From Chryseobacterium oryctis (GTDB lineage: Bacteria; Bacteroidota; Bacteroidia; Flavobacteriales; Weeksellaceae), in the NCBI RefSeq assembly GCF_025971925.1, contig NZ_JAPDHV010000002.1:117903-181902 (forward strand): DNA of 64,000 nt. The letters run 5' to 3'. The notes below the pieces were generated by a model, which was not told the DNA's origin, ran no database searches, and saw only the letters and a list, made by a program, of their open reading frames with translations. Below are positions 16,999-25,627 of the stretch, piece after piece (position 1 is the first letter of the stretch; each line of letters opens with the position of its first letter). The position numbers and the translations under genes were made by a program.

Positions 16999-17346
16999 GT
17001 GAAGCTATTTCAGATTTTAACCATTATCTTCTGTTTAGGAATTTTCTTAGTTCCTAAGGATAACTTCTATTTACAATCTGCACAAGACACATGTTGTAAA
17101 AGTGACTCAAAAATGGATTGTTGCAAAGACAATCACAAAGAATCAACTCAAGGCAAAAAATCTTGTACTGATGATTGTTGCACAATCTGCATTTCATGTT
17201 ATACATTCATAGAAACTCCTTTTTCAAAAAATCTGTATTTGGAGTTTTCTTACTACAAAGCCAATAAAAATTTACAATTCGAGTATTCAGATCCACATCT
17301 TTCAGATAGTTTAAAAGAAATTTGGCAACCGCCGAAGATAGGTTAA
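16999..17346 (+). CDS. Cys-rich exported protein, HYC_CC_PP-like
   Basis: A 115-residue protein starting at GTG. An N-terminal hydrophobic helix (about 4-20) is followed by a region with about ten Cys, several as CC pairs (DTCCKSD, DCCKDN, DDCCTICISC), and a C-terminal WQPPKIG. This layout resembles the Bacteroidota HYC_CC_PP family, which I recall sitting beside TonB receptors; no biochemical role is established. Position between the His/Cys-repeat lipoprotein and the HMA-TonB receptor suggests a part in metal handling. Confidence 0.6.
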   Translation: MKLFQILTIIFCLGIFLVPKDNFYLQSAQDTCCKSDSKMDCCKDNHKESTQGKKSCTDDCCTICISCYTFIETPFSKNLYLEFSYYKANKNLQFEYSDPHLSDSLKEIWQPPKIG

Positions 17347-17413
17347 TTATCCTTATTTGAGTTCATTAAAAATATAGTGAACCAATTTTTAATTAATCTA
17401 AATTTTAAACAAA

Positions 17414-20098
17414 ATGAAATTATATATTTCCAAGTTTTTGCTTGGGTTATTCCTATTATCTACACAATTTATTTTTGCTCAAAATCTTTCTAAAAAACAG
17501 TTTAGCGTAAAAGGCAGCTGTGGAATGTGTAAAGAAAGAATAGAAACCACAGCCAAAAAAGCAGGTGCAAAAGAAGCTGTCTATTCAATTGATACACAAA
17601 CTTTAACCTTAGAACCAAATAGTTCAGTTTCTACTGACGAAATCCTCAAAAAAGTAGCTGAAGCCGGACATGACAATGAAAAGTTCAAAGCTGATGATGA
17701 TACTTACAAAAATCTTCCGGGATGTTGTCATTATGAAAGAAACCAAGAACCATCAAAAACTGAAATTAATCTTTCTTCAAAAAAAGAAAATGAATTTTAT
17801 GTAAAAGGAAACTGTGGTTCGTGTAAAGCTAGAATAGAAAAAGCAGCAAAAGATGCAGGTGCAACTTCTGCAGAATGGAATGCAGAAAAGCAAACCGTTA
17901 CTTTAAATTTTGACCCAACAAAAACTTCTACAGATAAAATTTTAAAGAAAATTGCCGAAGTTGGTCATGATAATGAGAAATACAAATCAACAGATCCTGT
18001 TTATAGCGAATTACCAGGATGTTGTCTTTATGACCGTGAAATTCCTTTTGGAGAAGCCAATCCTAATATTCATTTTGAAGGAGGGACAAAATCTGAACAA
18101 AATGAACAGAATAATCATAAATCTTCAAATGAAAATCATACCAAACATGAAAAAAATATTGAGGGTGTCACCATCACAGGCGGAAAAGCGGCAACTTCTT
18201 TAAATAAAAAAGAAACAGGACTTGTTTTTAATATTGACAAAAAAGAGTTATTAAAAGCAGCTTGTTGTAATTTATCCGAAAGTTTTGAGACCAATGCAAC
18301 CGTTGATGTTTCTTTCAGCAATGCCGTTACGGGAACCAAACAATTGAAGATGTTAGGCTTAGAACAAAAATATACAAGCTTAACAAAAGAATTATTACCC
18401 GAAATCAGAGGCTTAGCTTCCGCTTATGGCCTAAGTTTCATTCCTGGAAGATGGATTGAAAGTATTCAGCTAACAAAAGGAGGAAGCACGGTTACCAATG
18501 GGTACGAAAGTATCACAGGACAAATCAATACCGAATTGTTGAAACATGCAGATACACCCGAAACTTCTTTGAATTTATTTTCTGATTTTAACGGAAGAGC
18601 CGAAGCCAATATCACAAGTGTATCTAAAATCAACGACCATTGGTCACAAACTTTTTTACTTCACGGAAACGGAACTTTCGGTGATACAGACATGAATAAC
18701 GACACGTTTCTTGACAGACCAAAAGGAACTCAGATTAATACAGCTTATTTATTAAACTTCAATGATTTAGACCATTCAGGTTTTGGTTCACATTTCGGAA
18801 TTAATTTCATTAAAGACGAAAGAACAGCAGGACAAATCGGGTTTGATAAAAAATTGCCTCAAAATCAGCAGTCTTTGTATGGTGTAGGAATCGATATTTC
18901 TAGATTTCAAGTTTGGAACAAAACAGGATATGTATTTAAAGGAAAACCTTATCAAAGTTTAGGTTGGATGAACCAATATACCTATCATCAGCAAGACAGT
19001 TTCTTTGGATTGAGAAATTATTCTGGAAAACAACAAACTTACTATTCAAATTTAATTTTTGAAAGTATCATAGGGAATACCAACCACAAATACAAAGCCG
19101 GAGCGAGTTTTTTGTATGATGGATATGATGAAATGTATTTATCTCAAAACTTTAAAAGAAACGAAATCGTTCCTGGAGTTTTTGCTGAATACACTTTAAC
19201 TGGACTAAAATACACCTTGGTTGCAGGAGCAAGAGCAGATTTTCATAACTTGGCAGGAACTCAGTTTACTCCAAGATTGAATTTTAAATATGATATCACT
19301 CCACAGACAATATTGAGACTTTCTGCAGGAAGAGGTTTCAGAACAGCTAATGTTTTTGCTGAAAGTCAACAATATTTCGCATCAAACCGAAGTATAGAAA
19401 TCTTGCAAAATGGAGGTGAAATTTATGGTTTAAAACCTGAAATCGCATGGAATTACGGGGCAAGTTTGCAACAAGAGTTTAAACTTTTCGGTAGAAAATC
19501 GTCAATTATTGCAGACTTTTTCAGAACAGATTTCCAAAATCAGGTGTTGGTAGACTTAGACCGTTCACCTCAGCAATTAACTTTTTATAATCTAGATGGA
19601 AAATCTTTCGCCAACTCCTTTCAAACGCAATGGGATTTTATCCCTTTCAAAAATTTTGATGTGAGACTGGCTTACAAATATTACGATGTACAGGCAGATT
19701 ATTTGGAGGGAAGAAGAGAAGTTCCGTTTATGGCGAAACACAGAGGCTTTGTGAATTTAGCTTATTCAACTAATAAAAATGATAAAGGAGGTTTTTGGAG
19801 TTTTGATACAACATTAAACTGGGTTGGGAAACAGAGACTTCCGAATACATCTACAAATCCTGACGAGTTTCAATTGCCAACATATTCAGAGTCTTATGCA
19901 GTCTTGAATGCTCAGATTTCCAGAAATTTTAATAAAAAAATCAGAGCGTATCTGGGTGGTGAAAATTTAACTTCGTATTATCAGAAAAATGCAATCGTTG
20001 ATTTTAAAAACCCTTTCGGAAATTACTTTGACGGAGGAATGGTTTACGCTCCTATCATGAAAGCCAACTTTTATATAGGCTTGGATGTTACTTTCTAA
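17414..20098 (+). CDS. TonB-dependent receptor with two N-terminal heavy-metal-associated domains
   Basis: An 894-residue outer-membrane receptor with an unusual N-terminus. After the signal peptide (about 1-22) come two HMA-type domains, about 28-110 with GSCGMCKERIE and 122-205 with GNCGSCKARIE, each ending in an LPGCC motif. A His-rich linker follows (HKSSNENHTKHEKN). Then comes the plug, starting at about IEGVTITGGKAA with KAACCNLSESFETNATVDVSF, and a 22-strand barrel ending in an aromatic-flanked strand. The HMA parts would face the periplasm. A copper or zinc substrate is likely but not proven. Confidence 0.88.
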   Translation: MKLYISKFLLGLFLLSTQFIFAQNLSKKQFSVKGSCGMCKERIETTAKKAGAKEAVYSIDTQTLTLEPNSSVSTDEILKKVAEAGHDNEKFKADDDTYKNLPGCCHYERNQEPSKTEINLSSKKENEFYVKGNCGSCKARIEKAAKDAGATSAEWNAEKQTVTLNFDPTKTSTDKILKKIAEVGHDNEKYKSTDPVYSELPGCCLYDREIPFGEANPNIHFEGGTKSEQNEQNNHKSSNENHTKHEKNIEGVTITGGKAATSLNKKETGLVFNIDKKELLKAACCNLSESFETNATVDVSFSNAVTGTKQLKMLGLEQKYTSLTKELLPEIRGLASAYGLSFIPGRWIESIQLTKGGSTVTNGYESITGQINTELLKHADTPETSLNLFSDFNGRAEANITSVSKINDHWSQTFLLHGNGTFGDTDMNNDTFLDRPKGTQINTAYLLNFNDLDHSGFGSHFGINFIKDERTAGQIGFDKKLPQNQQSLYGVGIDISRFQVWNKTGYVFKGKPYQSLGWMNQYTYHQQDSFFGLRNYSGKQQTYYSNLIFESIIGNTNHKYKAGASFLYDGYDEMYLSQNFKRNEIVPGVFAEYTLTGLKYTLVAGARADFHNLAGTQFTPRLNFKYDITPQTILRLSAGRGFRTANVFAESQQYFASNRSIEILQNGGEIYGLKPEIAWNYGASLQQEFKLFGRKSSIIADFFRTDFQNQVLVDLDRSPQQLTFYNLDGKSFANSFQTQWDFIPFKNFDVRLAYKYYDVQADYLEGRREVPFMAKHRGFVNLAYSTNKNDKGGFWSFDTTLNWVGKQRLPNTSTNPDEFQLPTYSESYAVLNAQISRNFNKKIRAYLGGENLTSYYQKNAIVDFKNPFGNYFDGGMVYAPIMKANFYIGLDVTF

Positions 20099-20129
20099 AT
20101 ACTAAAAAGTCAATTGATAAATCATAAGC

Positions 20130-20169
20130 ATGGTTTCTATAAATTAATTTCATTGAACCATACTTTTTT
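20130..20169 (+). terminator. Possible terminator after the HMA-TonB receptor
   Basis: ATGGTT(T)C pairs with GAACCAT around a loop of about 17 nt, with one bulged T, followed by CTTTTTTG. The long loop makes this a moderate call. Confidence 0.4.
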
Positions 20170-20280
20170 GTATCTTTAATCCTAGAATATGTAGTTCTGA
20201 AAGAGTTTATCTGCTACTTTAAAACTACATTATAATAGCAAAAATGAATAAATTTAACATTAACCAAAAAACAAAGCTTT

Positions 20281-20697
20281 ATGAAACGTAATGCAACAGC
20301 CGTTTGGAACGGTACAGTAAAAGAAGGAAACGGACATTTAACAACGCAAAGCACAACATTAAATGAAACTCAATATTCTTTCAACAGCCGTTTTGCCGAA
20401 GGTGTAGGCACCAACCCGGAAGAATTGTTGGCAGCAGCTCATGCAGGATGTTTCACGATGAAGCTAAGTGCAGAGCTTACTCAAGCTGGTTTTACACCAG
20501 AAGAACTGAAAACAACATCAGTAATCAACCTTGACCCAAGCATTGGAAAAATTACAAAATCTGAACTTACTTTAACCGCAAAAGTACCGGGAATTTCAGA
20601 AGAAGACTTTCAAAAGTATGCTAAAATTGCTGAAGAAGGATGTCCTGTAAGTGCTGCTTTTAATTTTGAAATTACTTTAAACGCTACTTTAGTTTAA
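20281..20697 (+). CDS. OsmC family peroxiredoxin-like protein
   Basis: A 138-residue OsmC/Ohr-superfamily protein. Known members are cytosolic thiol-dependent hydroperoxide reductases protecting against organic peroxides. The two catalytic cysteines are visible: Cys57 in AAHAGCFTM and Cys121 in EEGCPVSAA. Length and motif order fit the OsmC branch. The ATG follows a 180-bp AT-rich gap, so it is probably transcribed alone. The oxidative-stress role is inferred from the family. Confidence 0.92.
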   Translation: MKRNATAVWNGTVKEGNGHLTTQSTTLNETQYSFNSRFAEGVGTNPEELLAAAHAGCFTMKLSAELTQAGFTPEELKTTSVINLDPSIGKITKSELTLTAKVPGISEEDFQKYAKIAEEGCPVSAAFNFEITLNATLV

Positions 20698-20763
20698 TAT
20701 AATTTATTTTAAAAAAAATATTTTGAGTCTGGATAAAAACTTATTCAGACTTCATTTTAAAAC

Positions 20764-20789
20764 AAAAATATACCGATTGGTATATTTTT
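20764..20789. promoter_or_regulatory. Probable TetR operator (11-bp perfect inverted repeat)
   Basis: AAAAATATACC and GGTATATTTTT are exact reverse complements around GATT. The core TATACCGATTGGTATA resembles the TAnACCnnnnGGTnTA palindromes bound by several TetR-family repressors. It abuts the -7 box of the tetR gene, as expected for autoregulation. Confidence 0.75.
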
Positions 20790-20790
20790 G

Positions 20791-20798
20791 TATATTTG
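20791..20798 (+). promoter_or_regulatory. Promoter -7 box for the tetR-thioesterase-fabF operon
   Basis: TATATTTG, a perfect TAnnTTTG match, starting 1 bp after the operator palindrome and ending 18 bp before the tetR start codon. Confidence 0.65.
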
Positions 20799-20816
20799 TG
20801 TCATAATTAAGCACAA

Positions 20817-21419
20817 ATGTCAAAAGCAGAAAAGACAAAACAGTACATTATAGAGAAAACAGCACCTTTGTTTAATACCAAAGGCTATTTTTCCACATCT
20901 TTGTCTGATATTACCCAAATAACTGGACTTACGAAAGGAAGTATTTACGGAAATTTTGAAAATAAAGATGAATTGGCTCTTAAAGTTTTCCAATATAATT
21001 CGGGGACACTCAAAAAAAAATTGTCTACTCTTCTGAATGAAAACCATCTCTCGTCTTTAGATAAACTATATATTTTTGTTGATTTTTACAGAAAAAACTG
21101 GAAGTCGGTCTTTAAAAATGGAGGCTGCCCTTTAATGAACGCTGCAACCGAAGCAGACGACACTTTTCCCGCATTGAATGACCAAGTGAAAAGTTCATTT
21201 GAAGAATGGAGTAAAACAATTACAAAAATCATTAAAACAGGTCAAGAAAGCAAAGAATTTTATCAAGAAATAAATGCTGAAGAATATGCTTCTATTTTCA
21301 TAGTTCTCATTGAAGGTGGTATTTTATTATCAAAAACAACAGAAGATGAAAGACATTTAAACCTTGCTTTAGACAGAATTATAAAACTTATTGATAACGA
21401 AATAAAGAAAAATCCTTAG
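20817..21419 (+). CDS. TetR/AcrR family transcriptional regulator
   Basis: A 200-residue one-component repressor. The N-terminal helix-turn-helix (about 8-55) has TAPLFNTKGYFSTSLSDIT, then TGLTKGSIYGNFENKDELAL, the classic TetR signature. The C-terminal domain has KNGGCPLMNAATEADD, typical of the group whose ligands are often electrophiles or lipophilic compounds. It is the first gene of an operon with a PaaI-type thioesterase and a FabF homologue, and probably regulates itself through the palindrome at 20764-20789. Confidence 0.92.
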   Translation: MSKAEKTKQYIIEKTAPLFNTKGYFSTSLSDITQITGLTKGSIYGNFENKDELALKVFQYNSGTLKKKLSTLLNENHLSSLDKLYIFVDFYRKNWKSVFKNGGCPLMNAATEADDTFPALNDQVKSSFEEWSKTITKIIKTGQESKEFYQEINAEEYASIFIVLIEGGILLSKTTEDERHLNLALDRIIKLIDNEIKKNP

Positions 21420-21424
21420 AAAAA

Positions 21425-21850
21425 ATGGATAAATTACAAATATTAAAATCATTCATCGGAAAAGAGTTCACACAATCTCCGTCACCTTTTATGAAATGGC
21501 TAAATCCTATTGTGGTTTCTGCCGAAGAAGGAAATATAGAATTTAAGTATAAAGTAAGAGAAGAATGGCTGAACCCGATGGGAAACATGCACGGTGGAAT
21601 CACAGCTGCAATAATAGATGACATTATTGGTGCAACCATGTTTTCCTTAAATGAAAATACATTTATAGTAACAATAAACAATAGTATAGATTATTTTTCC
21701 ACTGCGAAAGAAAATGATAATATTGTAGCCGAAACTAAAATTATTAAAAGAGGAAAACAATTTGTAAATGCTCAATGTGAAATTTGGAATGAAGACAAAT
21801 CAAGGCTTATTGCAAGAGGAACCTCTAACTTATTTAAAATTAATAACTAA
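21425..21850 (+). CDS. PaaI family hotdog-fold thioesterase
   Basis: A 141-residue hotdog-fold protein. The PaaI-type active-site segment NPMGNMHGGITAAIIDDIIGA is visible, with the catalytic Asp in the following helix, plus the C-terminal RLIARGTSNLF strand. It should hydrolyse an acyl-CoA or acyl-ACP thioester. It lies 5 bp after tetR and 2 bp before fabF, which points to an acyl-chain pathway under TetR control. The actual substrate cannot be read from sequence. Confidence 0.88.
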   Translation: MDKLQILKSFIGKEFTQSPSPFMKWLNPIVVSAEEGNIEFKYKVREEWLNPMGNMHGGITAAIIDDIIGATMFSLNENTFIVTINNSIDYFSTAKENDNIVAETKIIKRGKQFVNAQCEIWNEDKSRLIARGTSNLFKINN

Positions 21851-21852
21851 AC

Positions 21853-23094
21853 ATGAAAAGAGTTGTCATTACAGGATTAGGTGCAGTAACACCTTTAGGA
21901 AATAATGTCGAAGAATTTTGGCAAAACAGCATTAAAGGAGTAAGCGGAGCTAATAAAATAACACACTTTGATACAGAAAAATTTAAAGTAAATTTTGCTT
22001 GTGAAGTGAAAAACTTTGACCCTAAACTACATCTTTCCCACAACGAAATAAAAAGAAGCGATTTATTCTCACAATACGCCATGTATTCTTCTACTGAAGC
22101 AATCAAAGATTCAGGTTTGGAATTGGAGAAAATGGATCCTTTTGATACGGGTGTAATTTGGGGAACAGGACAAGGCGGAATGTGGACCTTTGAAAGTGAA
22201 GTAATGGAATTTTCCAAAGGAGACGGAACTCCACGTTTTAATCCTTTCTTTGTTCCAAAATTCATAGCCAATATGGCTTCCGGAATGATTTCCATGAAAT
22301 TTGGACTTCAAGGAATAAATTACACCACAATTTCAGCTTGTGCCACAGGAAATACAGCATTGATGGACGCTTTCAATTATATTCGTCTCGGAAAAGCCAA
22401 AGTTATCATAAGCGGAGGTTCAGAAGCTGCAATTACACCAGCTTCCATCGGTGGATTTTCTATCATGAAAGCAATGTCCACAAGAAATGATGATTTTGCG
22501 ACTGCAAGCCGACCTTATGATGCAGAAAGAGATGGTTTTGTAATGGGAGAAGGAGCCGGAGCTTTAATCTTAGAAGAATATGAACACGCCAAAGCAAGAG
22601 GAGCAAAAATATATGCAGAATTGGTAGGTGCTGCAATGACAGCCGATGCTTATCACATGACAGCACCTCATCCGGAAGGTGTCGGAGCTATAAAAGCTAT
22701 GCAGATTGCATTAAAAGAAGCCGGAGCAAACACAGAAGATATTGATTATATTAATCCTCATGCAACTTCTACTCCACTTGGAGATTTAGTTGAGTTGAAA
22801 GGTATCAGCAAACTATTCAAAGGAAGTAAAAATCTTGACATTAGTGCTACAAAATCAATGACGGGACACTTATTGGGAGCTGCAGGTGCAGTAGAAGCAA
22901 TTCTTTCTATAAAAGCTATTGAAAACGGAATTATTCCGCCAACAATCAACCTTCACAACATGGATGAGAACATACCTAAAGATGTAAATATTGTTTTTGG
23001 AGAAGCTAAAGAAAAAGATATTCGTTTTGCATTAAGTAATGCTTTTGGATTTGGAGGACATAATGCAACGCTGGTTTTCAAGAAATTTTCTTGA
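21853..23094 (+). CDS. Beta-ketoacyl-ACP synthase II (FabF-like)
   Basis: A 413-residue condensing enzyme of the KAS I/II family, elongating acyl-ACP with malonyl-ACP. The catalytic triad is complete: Cys163 in ISACATGNTALM, His303 in NPHATSTPLGD and His339 in SMTGHLLGAAG. Length is normal. Being in an operon with TetR and a thioesterase, it may be a specialised second FabF rather than the housekeeping enzyme of the fab cluster, which is not in this window. That point is inference. Confidence 0.9.
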   Translation: MKRVVITGLGAVTPLGNNVEEFWQNSIKGVSGANKITHFDTEKFKVNFACEVKNFDPKLHLSHNEIKRSDLFSQYAMYSSTEAIKDSGLELEKMDPFDTGVIWGTGQGGMWTFESEVMEFSKGDGTPRFNPFFVPKFIANMASGMISMKFGLQGINYTTISACATGNTALMDAFNYIRLGKAKVIISGGSEAAITPASIGGFSIMKAMSTRNDDFATASRPYDAERDGFVMGEGAGALILEEYEHAKARGAKIYAELVGAAMTADAYHMTAPHPEGVGAIKAMQIALKEAGANTEDIDYINPHATSTPLGDLVELKGISKLFKGSKNLDISATKSMTGHLLGAAGAVEAILSIKAIENGIIPPTINLHNMDENIPKDVNIVFGEAKEKDIRFALSNAFGFGGHNATLVFKKFS

Positions 23095-23192
23095 TATATT
23101 TAACTTCAATTATCTTGCAGATTTGCAGATAATGCATATTTTTTAATTCTACGCTTCTACAAATCAGTTCAATCTGCAAAAAAAAAATTACA

Positions 23193-23226
23193 AATAAAAG
23201 CAGTCAGAAATTTGACTGCTTTTATT
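23193..23226. terminator. Bidirectional terminator between fabF and the L,D-transpeptidase-like gene
   Basis: Perfect 14-bp stem AATAAAAGCAGTCA / TGACTGCTTTTATT with a 6-nt loop. It lies between convergent genes and directly abuts the stop codon of the minus-strand gene. Confidence 0.85.
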
Positions 23227-23982
23227 TTATGCTTTCAACCATTCAGATTGAGAGAGATAATTCTGATCTGGATAATAAATAAAAAGAACATTTCTTCCCT
23301 TTATTGTATTAATAATCGGCTTTGTCAAATCTCTAGGAACAGCAGGACATCCCCAACTTCTTCCAATTCTTTTATGCATTGCTGCAAATTCTTCACTCAC
23401 ATAATCTGCACCATGCATTACAATTGCTCTTTTATAAGCTGCATCATTAAAACCTTTATCCATTCCCAATAATCGTAGAGAATATCCGTTGTCTCCATTA
23501 TAAGTAGCATCAGTAATGTAAAATCCTAAACTACTTTGCAATGAACTGTTGGTATTCGAAAAATTCGTGGCAAATTCTTCTCCTGTGTTTTTTCCGTGTG
23601 CTACAAGAGAATTAAACAAAACTTTTCTCTCATTCATATCAATTACCCAAAGTCTTTTTGTATTTGAGGACATAGAAAAATCGCATACCGTAAGTAAATG
23701 CGAATCCTGACTAAGCAAACCAGCTTTCTTCAAATTCTCAAAACCAGTTAAGGCTTTGAAGAAAACTTCTTCGTTAAGTTCATGTCCTTCTTCAAATGCT
23801 ATAGATTTGTATAATTCTGCTGATGAAGATAAAGTATTTGTCGTTTTCTCCGGTTTTGTTTCAGTTAATCTTTCAATCTTTTTTGAACTGATTTCATTCT
23901 TTATGTCAACGTTTTTCGGAGACCAATAGAACGAAGTAGTTACCATGTAAACAATACCCAATAAACTATAAAATCCTTTCAT
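23227..23982 (-). CDS. Murein L,D-transpeptidase catalytic domain family protein (YkuD_2 type)
   Basis: A 251-residue exported protein. An N-terminal hydrophobic segment (about 4-18) may be a signal peptide or anchor, followed by a Ser/Thr/Lys linker. The catalytic region has LWVIDMNERKVLFNSLVAHG, MHGADYVS with His190 and SWGCPAVP with Cys212, which match the His/Cys pair of L,D-transpeptidase-like folds. The expected role is periplasmic cell-wall crosslinking or amidation-type remodelling. The YkuD_2 subgroup is little studied. Confidence 0.87.
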   Translation of the reverse strand: MKGFYSLLGIVYMVTTSFYWSPKNVDIKNEISSKKIERLTETKPEKTTNTLSSSAELYKSIAFEEGHELNEEVFFKALTGFENLKKAGLLSQDSHLLTVCDFSMSSNTKRLWVIDMNERKVLFNSLVAHGKNTGEEFATNFSNTNSSLQSSLGFYITDATYNGDNGYSLRLLGMDKGFNDAAYKRAIVMHGADYVSEEFAAMHKRIGRSWGCPAVPRDLTKPIINTIKGRNVLFIYYPDQNYLSQSEWLKA

Positions 23983-24013
23983 TCAATACTATATTAATTC
24001 AAATTAAGTGAGG

Positions 24014-24046
24014 CAAATTTATAAAAACATGATTACCAAGCCACAA
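24014..24046 (-). promoter_or_regulatory. Promoter of the L,D-transpeptidase-like gene
   Basis: On the minus strand a -7 box TAAATTTG (24014-24021) is preceded, 22 bp upstream, by TTG (24044-24046), which fits the Bacteroidota -33/-7 spacing. The rest of the 317-bp gap 23983-24299 is AT-rich and shows no other structure apart from the facing box at 24287. Confidence 0.55.
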
Positions 24047-24286
24047 TAACTCCACAAAGTTTAACTCAATTTAAGAAACTTTAACTTCCTGATTTTGTGA
24101 GTTAAAACTAATTTATTTCTCGAAACTTAAAGCTAAAATAAGGTAATAAACTTCTTTTTATAATACTTTCATTCAAGAAAGTATCCAATTTAAAATATGG
24201 ATTATTTTTTGCTTTTTTGTTTTCAATAGGATTTATAAAAAACACTTAAAGTTTATTGAAACTAGACAATACACCATCAAAATTAT

Positions 24287-24294
24287 TAAATTTG
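24287..24294 (+). promoter_or_regulatory. Promoter -7 box placed to give a leaderless ATG start
   Basis: TAAATTTG, a perfect TAnnTTTG match, ending 5 bp before the ATG at 24300. The normal initiation distance would put the transcript start at the A of the ATG or just before it. Confidence 0.45.
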
Positions 24295-24299
24295 ATAAT

Positions 24300-25544
24300 A
24301 TGAGTGATGAAATCAAAAGAAAACAGCTAAGAAAATATAAAGCATTCGCTACAGGATTATTTATTTTGATGGCGGTTTTATTTATATTTACAACCATTTT
24401 GCAAAAAACCAACGATTCTCATTGGATTGGGTATGTTCGTGCTTTTTCCGAAGCAGCGATGGTTGGTGCTTTGGCAGACTGGTTTGCGGTTACTGCCCTT
24501 TTTCGCCATCCTTTAGGTTTGCCCATTCCTCACACCAATTTAATTGAAAACAGTAAACAAAGTTTAGGTAATAATCTAGGAAGTTTTGTTGTCAATAACT
24601 TCCTTTCACCTCAAAATATCCGTCCCTATATTCAGAAATTAAAAATATCCAACTTTGTAGGAGAATGGCTCGGAAAAGAGAAAAATCAGGAAACTCTCAT
24701 TAAAAACATTTCGGATATCATTTTAGATATTTTAAATAAGTTGGATGATTCTGCGGTAAGTCAGTTTATCAGCAAAAAAGTATCTGAAATGGCTGATGAT
24801 ATTAAACTCAACAAAATTGTAGGAAACGGAATTAATTATATCATAGAAAAAGACGACCATCAGAGAATCATAACCAACCTTTCATCACAAATAAAGACTT
24901 ACATCCTTGAAAATGATGAAATGATTCAGGAAAGGGTAAAAAAAGGAAGTTATTCTTTCATTCCTTCTTTTGTGGATAATAAGATTGCAGATAAAATTAC
25001 CAGCGGACTTTCAGAATTTTTTAAAGAGATTGAAGAAGATTCTCAACATGAAATCCGAAATTTAATCACTAAAAAAATTCACGAATTTTCGGTTGACCTA
25101 AAAGAAGATCCAAAATGGGAAAATGAATTTAAAAACATTAAAAATGACCTTTTAAAAGGAGAAAAATTGAATGAATATTCAACAGACATCTGGATTTCCA
25201 TCAAAAAAACATTAACAAACGAACTTCAGGAAGAAAATTCTTCATTGAAAAATTATATCTCTAAAAACCTGAACGAATTTTCTCAAAACCTTAAAACCGA
25301 TGAGAGCCTTCAGAACAAAATCGACCATTGGGTTCGGGTGACAGCTTATAAATACATTCTAAAAAATACGCATCAATTCGGAAACCTCATCAGTTCTACC
25401 GTTGGAAATTGGCAAGGAAAAGAACTCAGTGAAAAACTGGAATTGGAAGTAGGAAAAGACCTTCAATTCATCAGAGTAAACGGAACTTTAGTTGGCGGAT
25501 TGGTAGGCTTGATTATTTATACAATTGCACATTTTTTTATTTAA
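24300..25544 (+). CDS. DUF445 domain membrane protein
   Basis: A 414-residue protein of the DUF445/YjiN family. Membrane segments lie at the N-terminus (about 15-32) and at the extreme C-terminus (about 395-413). The signature EAAMVGALADWFAVTALFRHPLGLPIPHTNLIENSKQ-like start of the domain is clear. The long middle part is charged and helical, suitable for an amphipathic or coiled structure between the two anchors. Function of the family is not established. It is a single-gene unit between its own promoter and a strong terminator. Confidence 0.9.
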   Translation: MSDEIKRKQLRKYKAFATGLFILMAVLFIFTTILQKTNDSHWIGYVRAFSEAAMVGALADWFAVTALFRHPLGLPIPHTNLIENSKQSLGNNLGSFVVNNFLSPQNIRPYIQKLKISNFVGEWLGKEKNQETLIKNISDIILDILNKLDDSAVSQFISKKVSEMADDIKLNKIVGNGINYIIEKDDHQRIITNLSSQIKTYILENDEMIQERVKKGSYSFIPSFVDNKIADKITSGLSEFFKEIEEDSQHEIRNLITKKIHEFSVDLKEDPKWENEFKNIKNDLLKGEKLNEYSTDIWISIKKTLTNELQEENSSLKNYISKNLNEFSQNLKTDESLQNKIDHWVRVTAYKYILKNTHQFGNLISSTVGNWQGKELSEKLELEVGKDLQFIRVNGTLVGGLVGLIIYTIAHFFI

Positions 25545-25577
25545 AACCCGACTTAATCCGATAAATCTTTGGAACAA

Positions 25578-25612
25578 AAAAGCAAAACCTCATCAGTTTT
25601 GCTTTTCATATT
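25578..25612 (+). terminator. Intrinsic terminator after DUF445
   Basis: Perfect 11-bp stem AAAAGCAAAAC / GTTTTGCTTTT with a 7-nt loop. It sits between the convergent DUF445 and pyrD genes and can serve both. Confidence 0.8.
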
Positions 25613-25627
25613 TTTTAAGTTAATCTA

